NCBI GenBank assembly: GCA_041674865.1 | Contig: JBAYUX010000030.1 | Location: 1-16,834, forward strand | Direction of reading: 5' to 3' | Length of the DNA: 16,834 nt | DNA from: CALREA01 sp041674865 | Lineage (GTDB): Bacteria; Patescibacteriota; Gracilibacteria; UBA1369; UBA12463 | Shown here: positions 1-6,498 of the stretch, piece by piece | Layout: every line of letters begins with the position of its first letter | How positions within the stretch are numbered: the stretch's first letter is position 1 | Notes under the pieces: model-generated | Seen by the model: only the letters and a program-made list of their open reading frames with translations | What the model was told of the DNA's origin: nothing | Database searches by the model: none | Position numbers and translations under genes: made by a program

Positions 1-5
1 GTGAG

Positions 6-11
6 TATAAT
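6..11 (+). promoter_or_regulatory. -10 box of probable ileS promoter
   Basis: A perfect TATAAT lies 26 nt before the ileS start codon. The matching -35 box would fall outside the window, so only half the promoter is visible. Transcription would start near position 18 and leave a leader of about 20 nt with no Shine-Dalgarno motif. Confidence 0.45.
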
Positions 12-37
12 TTCCCATGTTTTGACCCTATACTCCT

Positions 38-3000
38 ATGTTTCAGCCTGTAAATCCACGTCAGTCTTTTCCTGAGTTAGAGCATGAGATGCTCGATTTT
101 TGGCAGCAAAATCATGTTTTTGAGCGATCGGTAGAGCAGAGAAAAGGACATAAAAAATATGTCTTTTTTGATGGACCTCCATTTGCTAACGGCCTTCCGC
201 ACTATGGTCATATTTTGGCTGGTTCGTTGAAAGATGCCGTGACGAGGTATTGGACGATGCGTGGGTATTATGTGCCTCGCCAGAACGGCTGGGACTGCCA
301 CGGCCTTCCGGTTGAATATGAAATTGAAAAGGAACTGAAGCTTACTGGACGAAAACAGATCGTCGACATGGGTGTTGAGAAGTTCAATAATGCCTGCCGA
401 GAAAGCGTGTTCCGTTATACGCATGAGTGGGAGAAGTTGATCAAGCGTCTTGGACGATGGGTCGATTTTGATAATAGCTATGCGACACTTGATAACTCGT
501 ACATGGAGTCGATCTGGTGGGTTTTTGGGCAGATTTGGGACAAGAAAAAGGTGTATGAAGGTTACAAGTCGATGCACATCTGTCCTCGTTGCGAGACGAC
601 ACTCTCGAATTTTGAGGTCAGCCAGGGATACAAAGACATCACGGATTTTTCAGTGGTTGCTCGATTCAAGTTGGTTGATATGGAAAATACGTATGTGCTC
701 GGATGGACGACAACTCCTTGGACACTTCCAGCGAATATCGCGCTATGTCTCAATCCAGAGCTTGCGTATGTAAAGGTTTCTTCTGTTGATGAAAATGGAA
801 AGGAGGAATTTTATATTCTTGCGAAAGATCGCGTTGCTGCAATCTTCAAAGAAAAACCATATACGATTGTTAGTGATGTTGATCAGGATGAGCTCGAGGG
901 TAAGTCATACGAGCCACTTTTTGATTTCTATAAAGATGTTATTGCCGCTTCTTCAAGCGAAAAGAAACCATACGTTATTGTGCTTGATTCGTATGTTACG
1001 ACGGAAGATGGTACGGGTGTTGTTCATCAGGCTCCGATGTTTGGCGAGGATGATCATCGCGTTTGTGCGAAGTACGGACTTACGGAGTTTTTCTTTCAGC
1101 ATGTGAAGCTTGATGGATCGTTTGTTGATCGCGTTGCTCCTTGGGCAGGGAAGTTTGTGAAGTCTCAAGATCAGAATATCGTGACGTATATGAAGGAGCA
1201 CGGACTTGTTTTTGATGCGTTTAATATTCGACATAGTTATCCACACTGCTGGCGTTGCGATACGCCTTTGTTGAACTATTTCACGACGTCGTGGTTTATT
1301 CGAGTGACCGACGTGAAGGATGATTTGATTCTCAATAATAAGAAAATTACGTGGCAGCCACCACATATTCAGGAAGGTCGTTTTGGAAAGTGGCTCGAAG
1401 GTGCTCGCGACTGGGCTATCTCGAGAAATCGTTTCTGGGGTTGTCCGATTCCGATCTGGAGATGCGCAAATGATGTTTGTAAAAATGTCGTCTGCGTGAG
1501 TTCCCAGGAAGAGTTGTCAAAACGTTCTGGCGGAAATCTTCCAATGCGTGACGGTGAAATTGACTTACACAAGCCATATATTGATGATATCGTTTTTCCA
1601 TGTGAAAAATGCGGTACAGAAATGAAGCGAATTTCTGACGTCTTTGACTGTTGGTTTGAGAGTGGAGCCATGCCATATGCACAACTTCATTATCCGTTTG
1701 AAAACAAAAAAGAGTTTGAAGATAATTTCCCGGCTGACTTCATTGCCGAGGGTCTCGATCAGACACGTGGATGGTTTTATACACTTCATGTTATTTCAAC
1801 GATTCTCTTCAATAAGCCCGCCTTCAAAAATGTTATCGTGAATGGAATTCTTCTTGCTGCTGATGGTGAAAAGCTTTCGAAACGAAAGAAGAATTATCCT
1901 GATCCTACAGAGCTTTTTGACAGTAGAGGAGTTGATAGTGTTCGTCTTTTTCTCTATACCTCGCCGGCAACACTTGCTGATGATGTGAGATTTTCTGAGA
2001 AACATGTCGATGAGATAGTGAAGCAGTTCACGCTCACGATTTGGAATGTACATTCATTCTTTATGACATATGCGTCGCTTGATAAGTGGACGCCGATGAA
2101 GGATGCTTCGAAGTTTAAGCCAACTCATACTTTGGATCAGTGGATGCTTTCTGAGCTTAACACGCTTGTTCAGACAGTTACCGACTCTATGGATTCCTAT
2201 AATTTGATGGCGGCAACTCGTCCGCTCATTGCATTCGCGGACGACCTCTCCAACTGGTACGTTCGACGAAGTCGACGACGTTTCTGGAAGTCAGAATCCG
2301 ATGAGGATAAGCAAAGTGCTTACCAGACGCTTCATACCGTTCTTCTCACACTTTCGCATTTGATTGCTCCATTTATGCCATTCATGGCGGATGGTATGTA
2401 TCAGGGTCTCGTAAAGGGTCAGCCAGATGTTGCCGACTCGGTACATCTTGCCGACTGGCCAACGGTTACGAAGAATCTTCTCAAACCACTTCTCAACGAA
2501 GAGATGCATATTGTTCGACAGATTGTAAATCTTGGACATAGTGCTCGCGCTGCCGCATCCATGAAGGTTCGTCAGCCGCTTTCGAGCGTACAGATCGCCT
2601 GTCCGGACATGGTGAGCGAGGATGTTATTGAAAAATATCGCGATGTCATTCTCGAAGAGCTCAATGTGAAGTCGGTTGATTTTGTAAAGGATATCGGCGA
2701 GTCGGTTACGATCATTTATACTCCGAAGTCACGAGTTCTCGGTCCGAAATATGGTGGAGATGTTCAGAATATTATCAAGATGGTAAAGAGCGGTCAGATT
2801 GAACTTCTCAAAGATGGTACCTACAAAGTAGGGGATTTCACTCTTACAAGCGAGGAGCTTGAAGTTGGTTATAAGGGAAAAGATGGCACCGGTGTTGCGA
2901 GTGAAAATGGATACACCGTGATTCTTGATACGATTCTTACGAGCGAACTTATCGAAGAGGGAATTGCTCGTGATGTGATTCGTCTCATCCAGGATATGCG

Positions 3001-3223
3001 AAAGGAGGCGAAGTATGATGTCAGTGATCGAATCGTGGTGTTGATTACATCTGAAGACGCTGCGCTCAACGCTGCTGTGGAAAAAATGGCAAACGTTATT
3101 CGTAAGGAAACGCTCGCCGAAGAACTTCGTCAGTCTGGCGACCTCGAAGATAGTGATCTTGCTATGGACCAGGCTATTGAAGAGATGAAATTCAAAGTAT
3201 CTCTTCGTAAGGTTGCGCGATAA
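38..3223 (+). CDS. ileS: Isoleucyl-tRNA synthetase, type 2 (eukaryote-like)
   Basis: Charges tRNA-Ile with isoleucine in the cytoplasm and edits mischarged valine. The 1061-residue protein is complete. The class I HIGH motif is HYGH at residues 55-58, after DGPPFANGLP. The CP1 editing domain carries GWTTTPW at 222-228. Cys pairs suited to zinc binding occur at CPRC (182-185) and later in CWRC and CEKC. The KMSKS loop is KLSKR at 612-616, followed by KKNYPDP; that run and the length over 1000 residues fit the eukaryote-like type 2 IleRS rather than the roughly 930-residue bacterial type 1. The anticodon-binding domain follows from about residue 690. The ATG at 38 is chosen because the protein begins with the expected FPELEHEMLDFW helix just after it. 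First gene of a probable operon with the three genes downstream. Confidence 0.97.
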   Translation: MFQPVNPRQSFPELEHEMLDFWQQNHVFERSVEQRKGHKKYVFFDGPPFANGLPHYGHILAGSLKDAVTRYWTMRGYYVPRQNGWDCHGLPVEYEIEKELKLTGRKQIVDMGVEKFNNACRESVFRYTHEWEKLIKRLGRWVDFDNSYATLDNSYMESIWWVFGQIWDKKKVYEGYKSMHICPRCETTLSNFEVSQGYKDITDFSVVARFKLVDMENTYVLGWTTTPWTLPANIALCLNPELAYVKVSSVDENGKEEFYILAKDRVAAIFKEKPYTIVSDVDQDELEGKSYEPLFDFYKDVIAASSSEKKPYVIVLDSYVTTEDGTGVVHQAPMFGEDDHRVCAKYGLTEFFFQHVKLDGSFVDRVAPWAGKFVKSQDQNIVTYMKEHGLVFDAFNIRHSYPHCWRCDTPLLNYFTTSWFIRVTDVKDDLILNNKKITWQPPHIQEGRFGKWLEGARDWAISRNRFWGCPIPIWRCANDVCKNVVCVSSQEELSKRSGGNLPMRDGEIDLHKPYIDDIVFPCEKCGTEMKRISDVFDCWFESGAMPYAQLHYPFENKKEFEDNFPADFIAEGLDQTRGWFYTLHVISTILFNKPAFKNVIVNGILLAADGEKLSKRKKNYPDPTELFDSRGVDSVRLFLYTSPATLADDVRFSEKHVDEIVKQFTLTIWNVHSFFMTYASLDKWTPMKDASKFKPTHTLDQWMLSELNTLVQTVTDSMDSYNLMAATRPLIAFADDLSNWYVRRSRRRFWKSESDEDKQSAYQTLHTVLLTLSHLIAPFMPFMADGMYQGLVKGQPDVADSVHLADWPTVTKNLLKPLLNEEMHIVRQIVNLGHSARAAASMKVRQPLSSVQIACPDMVSEDVIEKYRDVILEELNVKSVDFVKDIGESVTIIYTPKSRVLGPKYGGDVQNIIKMVKSGQIELLKDGTYKVGDFTLTSEELEVGYKGKDGTGVASENGYTVILDTILTSELIEEGIARDVIRLIQDMRKEAKYDVSDRIVVLITSEDAALNAAVEKMANVIRKETLAEELRQSGDLEDSDLAMDQAIEEMKFKVSLRKVAR

Positions 3224-3247
3224 ATCTCATCCTCACTCTCTCGTCTC

Positions 3248-3613
3248 ATGCTCAAAAGTATCTTTATCCGTCTCGGCCTCAATGCACTCACCTTATATCT
3301 GGTGATCTATATGATGCCAGATATTCGTTATACGGGTGGACTCAAGTTCTTTCTTGTTGCGGGTTTGATTCTTACAATCCTCAATATGTTTTTGAAGCCG
3401 CTTTTGAAGATTTTGGCGTTTCCGTTTCTTGTTGTGACCGCCGGCCTTTTTATGGCTTTCGTGAATGCTTTTCTGCTTTGGATTTTGACGTTTATGCTTC
3501 ACGCCACCTTCCCAGACGTTTCACTTGTTATTCCGACCAAAGGAAGCTATCTTATTGCTGGCCTTCTTTTCGGACTTTTGAACTGGGTTTTGAATACCAT
3601 TTTCCGAAAATAG
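3248..3613 (+). CDS. YvlD/PF04020-family four-helix membrane protein
   Basis: A 121-residue, very hydrophobic protein with four predicted membrane helices (about residues 8-25, 31-50, 55-80 and 100-118). The short charged turn NMFLKPLLKIL between helices 2 and 3, with its Asn and Lys-Pro, is typical of the family often annotated 'phage holin family protein' or YvlD. The molecular role is not established; in Bacillus, YvlD relatives sit in envelope-stress operons. Nothing nearby suggests a prophage, so the holin label should not be read as lysis. It lies 24 nt after ileS and 22 nt before secG, consistent with co-transcription. The leader before the ATG is pyrimidine-rich without a ribosome-binding motif. 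Confidence 0.8.
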   Translation: MLKSIFIRLGLNALTLYLVIYMMPDIRYTGGLKFFLVAGLILTILNMFLKPLLKILAFPFLVVTAGLFMAFVNAFLLWILTFMLHATFPDVSLVIPTKGSYLIAGLLFGLLNWVLNTIFRK

Positions 3614-3635
3614 CTCTCTTATATCACACATCTTT

Positions 3636-3851
3636 ATGCACACATTTCTCAAAGTTTTCCAGATTCTTGTTTCTATTCTTCTCATCCTTCTCATCCTTAC
3701 GCAGGAGCGAGGAACGGGACTCAGTCTTACTTTTGGGGGTATCGGACACGTATACCACAGCAAGCGAGGTGCTGAAAAAGTTATCGCGATTGCTACGGTT
3801 GTTCTTGCGGTTCTCTTCGTGGGATGCTCTATTGCTCTCTTGTTTGTTTAA
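3636..3851 (+). CDS. secG: Preprotein translocase subunit SecG
   Basis: Small auxiliary subunit of the SecYEG channel in the inner membrane, which improves protein translocation. The 71-residue protein has the usual two membrane helices (about residues 5-22 and 48-70) joined by a cytosolic loop with the family hallmarks: QERGTGLSLTFGG followed by a ...SKRGAEKV... stretch. Length matches short SecG proteins. It sits between a membrane protein gene and an exported solute-binding protein gene, 16 nt before the latter, so the cluster links the export channel with an export substrate. Confidence 0.88.
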   Translation: MHTFLKVFQILVSILLILLILTQERGTGLSLTFGGIGHVYHSKRGAEKVIAIATVVLAVLFVGCSIALLFV

Positions 3852-3867
3852 GGTTTAACCTTACCTC

Positions 3868-5508
3868 ATGTTTAGGGATTTTTTCCGTACCATTCGTTCG
3901 TATACGTTTGGTGAAAAGATAACGTCTGCCATGCTTCTCGTTGTTTTTGTCTTGAGCGGCTGGGGTGCTATTCATGCGTCTCCTGGAGCAGGGGATAACA
4001 GTACATATGTGGAAGGTACGGTTGGGCGTATTCTTGTGCTCAATCCTCTTTTTGTAAATTTCAATGATGTTGATCGAGATGTCGGGGGGCTTATTTTTTC
4101 CGGCTTACTCAAGTATGACGCATCAAAAGGAAAGATGGTCGAAGATCTGGCGACTATGAGTCTTAATGATACTCAGACTGTTTATACGTTTACCATTCGT
4201 GATGGAGTATATTTTCACAATGGCAAGCCTGTTACTGCTGATGATATTTATTTTACTTATCATGATCTTATTCAATCTGAGGATTTTTCCAATGCTGCAC
4301 TTAGGGCAAATTTCGATGGAGTTACTATAACAAAAAAGGATGCAAGAACAGTTCAATTTCAAATTTCTCAGCCGAACTCTTTCTTTCTTACTAATTTTAG
4401 TATTGGGATTTTGCCGAAAAGCGTTTACGAAAAAGTTCCACCAGGAGATTTGCTTACAAGCGACCTTAACAAGAATCCTGTAGGAAGTGGTCCTTACAAG
4501 GTTTCTGATGGATATATCCTTAATAGTCGTGGCGATGGGAAATTGTCACTTAGTCGGTTTGATAAGTATTACGGGGGCCTTCCTCATGTTAAACAGATTG
4601 TTATTCGAACATATGCCTCGTCCGATCGTCTTCTTGCTAATATTTCCGATCTTGATGCAGTTTCAAAGGTTTCAGGAGACTTGATTGCTCAACTCAAAGA
4701 TACGAAATTTACACTTCATCCATACGAACTTCCTCAATATCGTGCGGCATTTTTTAATACGAGTCGTCCATTTGTAAAAGAACGCAGTGTTCGTTTTGCT
4801 CTCGAAAAGTCATTAAATAAAGAAGACCTCCTTAAGCAACTTCCAAGCAAGGTTGGGGTTGATACTCCGTTCATGGAGCTTGACCAGCAAGAATGGTCTT
4901 CGAAATCTGACATAGCAGCAGCTCGTTTGGCATTATCGGATGCTGGATATAAATACGATAATCCAAAAAATCCCGATGTTCGTAAAGATAAAAAAGGAAC
5001 ACCTCTTGCAATTAGGGTCGTGTATTTTCAGAAGTCTGATAAAAATCATGGTACCGATGAAGACGAGATTACTGCTCAATTTTTGAAAAAGTCATGGGAG
5101 GATATTGGCATTAATGTTCAGCTTGAGCCACATTCTCCCGAGGAACGGGCTGATATTGTGAGCCAGCATGATTATGATGTGCTTTTGACTGGAGAGAGTC
5201 TTGGATACGACCTGGATACCTATTTCTTCTGGCACTCTTCTCAGGCGACAGATGGGGGCTCAAATCTCTCAAATTATCGAAACTTTTCCGCTGATGCTTT
5301 GATTGAGGATATTCGACGATATGTCGATGAAGACCGAAAATCAAAGAGATTGGTTCAGTTGGCGAAGACCGTGAGCGGCGATATTCCAGCAGCATTCCTT
5401 TATAGGCCTGTTTATTTCTATGCTACGGATGATAAGTTTAAGGGCTATGTCTTGACTCATTTAGCCTTCGCGGCGGATAGGTTTTTCAATATTCAGCTTT
5501 GGCAGTAG
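3868..5508 (+). CDS. ABC transporter substrate-binding protein, family 5 (peptide type)
   Basis: A 546-residue extracytoplasmic binding protein of the SBP_bac_5 (OppA/DppA-like) family, which captures oligopeptides or similar solutes for an ABC importer. The N-terminus has a basic stretch and one hydrophobic segment (about 18-37), but no lipobox cysteine follows, so it is either secreted or held by an uncleaved anchor. The family signature is clear at residues 104-131, including FTIRDGVYFHNGKPVTADD. The mature region begins with the typical ILVLNPLFV...D.D..GLIFSGLLKYD strand pattern. No permease or ATPase genes of the transporter lie in the window. Last gene of the ileS operon; the weak hairpin at 5516-5535 follows its TAG stop. 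Confidence 0.88.
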   Translation: MFRDFFRTIRSYTFGEKITSAMLLVVFVLSGWGAIHASPGAGDNSTYVEGTVGRILVLNPLFVNFNDVDRDVGGLIFSGLLKYDASKGKMVEDLATMSLNDTQTVYTFTIRDGVYFHNGKPVTADDIYFTYHDLIQSEDFSNAALRANFDGVTITKKDARTVQFQISQPNSFFLTNFSIGILPKSVYEKVPPGDLLTSDLNKNPVGSGPYKVSDGYILNSRGDGKLSLSRFDKYYGGLPHVKQIVIRTYASSDRLLANISDLDAVSKVSGDLIAQLKDTKFTLHPYELPQYRAAFFNTSRPFVKERSVRFALEKSLNKEDLLKQLPSKVGVDTPFMELDQQEWSSKSDIAAARLALSDAGYKYDNPKNPDVRKDKKGTPLAIRVVYFQKSDKNHGTDEDEITAQFLKKSWEDIGINVQLEPHSPEERADIVSQHDYDVLLTGESLGYDLDTYFFWHSSQATDGGSNLSNYRNFSADALIEDIRRYVDEDRKSKRLVQLAKTVSGDIPAAFLYRPVYFYATDDKFKGYVLTHLAFAADRFFNIQLWQ

Positions 5509-5515
5509 GGAGGGG

Positions 5516-5535
5516 GCGAAGGTGATTTTCGCTTT
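5516..5535 (+). terminator. Weak hairpin after the substrate-binding protein gene
   Basis: GCGAA (5516-5520) pairs with TTCGC (5528-5532) around a 7-nt loop, followed by only three T residues. It sits 8 nt after the stop codon. The stem is short, so it is at best a weak intrinsic terminator. Confidence 0.3.
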
Positions 5536-5559
5536 ACAAGCCTGCTCTTTTTGTATAAA
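5533..5559 (+). promoter_or_regulatory. Possible promoter for rplI-ruvX
   Basis: TTTACA (5533-5538) and TATAAA (5554-5559) resemble -35 and -10 boxes, but the 15-nt spacing is short. It is the best candidate in the 88-nt gap before rplI. Confidence 0.3.
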
Positions 5560-5596
5560 TTAGCCTGGCTTTATTTAGGTCTTTACTTTACGTGTT

Positions 5597-6049
5597 ATGA
5601 AAGTTGTTTTTACAAAAGCTGTATCAAAGGTTGCTCGACGAGGCGAGGTTAAGAACGTCGCTGATGGATATTTTCGAAATTTTCTTTACCCACGAGGCTT
5701 AGCGGTTTTCGCTACTAAGGGACGTATTAACGAAGCTGAGGTCCGACGAGGACGAGCTACTGCTGCTGTTGAGCAGATTCGAAAGAATGCTGCTGAAGTT
5801 GCAAAGAAGCTCGAAGGCGCTACGGTTACTGTTGCAGGTAAAGCTACTCCAAAAGGAAAGCTTTACGCAGCTATTACTGCTGATATTGTCCTCAAGGCTG
5901 TTCAGGAACAGCTTGGACTCAAGCTTACTGATAGCATGCTCGTATCTCACGATCCGATCAAAACGGTTGGAAAGATGATGCTTGCTGTTCAGCTTTCTGA
6001 TGAGGTTAAGTCTCACATTTCTGTTGAGATTACTGCTTCTAAAAAATAA
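5597..6049 (+). CDS. rplI: 50S ribosomal protein L9
   Basis: Binds 23S rRNA at the base of the L1 stalk and helps limit frameshifting. The 150-residue protein has the full two-domain form: an N-terminal domain with the L9 signature KVARRGEVKNVADGYFRNFL and YPRGLAVFATK (residues 11-41), a long connecting helix (about 45-75) and a C-terminal domain ending in VEITASKK. Eight of its nine arginine codons are CGA, which is unusual for a highly expressed gene but fits the arginine codon preference seen elsewhere here. L9 has been reported missing from many CPR lineages, so its presence is mildly informative about placement. ruvX starts 2 nt after its stop. Confidence 0.95.
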   Translation: MKVVFTKAVSKVARRGEVKNVADGYFRNFLYPRGLAVFATKGRINEAEVRRGRATAAVEQIRKNAAEVAKKLEGATVTVAGKATPKGKLYAAITADIVLKAVQEQLGLKLTDSMLVSHDPIKTVGKMMLAVQLSDEVKSHISVEITASKK

Positions 6050-6051
6050 TT

Positions 6052-6474
6052 ATGGGTGAAAAACCCGGTCGCATCTTGGCTCTAGATTATGGGCTGAAGC
6101 GTATTGGTATGGCGGTTACAGACTTCGACCGTACCATGGTTTTTCCACGTCCAGTTTTGGAGAATAAGGGACACGGCGCGGTTGTCGAATTTTTGCGCGT
6201 GTTTTGTCGGGACGAGCAGGTGAGTTTGATTGTCCTTGGTTGTCCGTATGATGATGCGCATGTTGAGAATGAACAAACTGATAAGGTTCGTTTGTTTGGG
6301 GAGAAGGTTCGTGAGGCCCTTGGAATTGAGGTTATGTATGAGGATGAAAAATATACGACAGCTGAATCAGAGGCGCTTTTGGATGAGTTTGGTTTGGATT
6401 TTGGAGAGAAGAAGAGCCGCCGCGACGGAGTCGCGGCGATGCTTATTTTGCAGTCTTACCTGAAGAAGGTATAA
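6052..6474 (+). CDS. ruvX: RuvX/YqgF-family RNase H-fold nuclease
   Basis: Predicted Holliday junction resolvase / pre-16S rRNA processing nuclease of the YqgF family, cytoplasmic. The 140-residue protein is full length. It has the first strand motif ILALDYGLKRIG with catalytic Asp12, the second motif with acidic residues in YEDEKYTTAES (96-106), and the C-terminal DGVAAMLILQSYL with Asp125, giving the expected acidic triad. VLGCPYDD replaces the more common VVGLP run. The ATG lies 2 nt after the rplI stop, so the two are almost certainly co-transcribed. Its TAA stop lies inside the TATAAT of a candidate promoter for the next gene. Confidence 0.92.
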   Translation: MGEKPGRILALDYGLKRIGMAVTDFDRTMVFPRPVLENKGHGAVVEFLRVFCRDEQVSLIVLGCPYDDAHVENEQTDKVRLFGEKVREALGIEVMYEDEKYTTAESEALLDEFGLDFGEKKSRRDGVAAMLILQSYLKKV

Positions 6475-6475
6475 T
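6447..6475 (+). promoter_or_regulatory. Candidate promoter inside the 3' end of ruvX
   Basis: TTTGCA (6447-6452), 17 nt, TATAAT (6470-6475). The -10 box contains the TAA stop of ruvX. Start of transcription would be near 6482, about 17 nt before the ATPase ATG. The same TTTGCA-17-TATAAT arrangement occurs at 16268-16296. Confidence 0.5.
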
Positions 6476-6498
6476 CCTCCTGTTACATTACTTTACAG

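Noticed and set aside
3248..3613. Phage holin, hinting at a prophage
   Set aside because: The family name is historical. No lysin, integrase or structural phage genes are near, and the gene is embedded in a housekeeping operon.
3850..3862. Short perfect inverted repeat AAGGTTTAACCTT between secG and the substrate-binding protein gene
   Set aside because: Six base pairs with a one-base centre and no T-run. It overlaps the secG stop and cannot form a stable hairpin terminator, and chance is enough to explain it.
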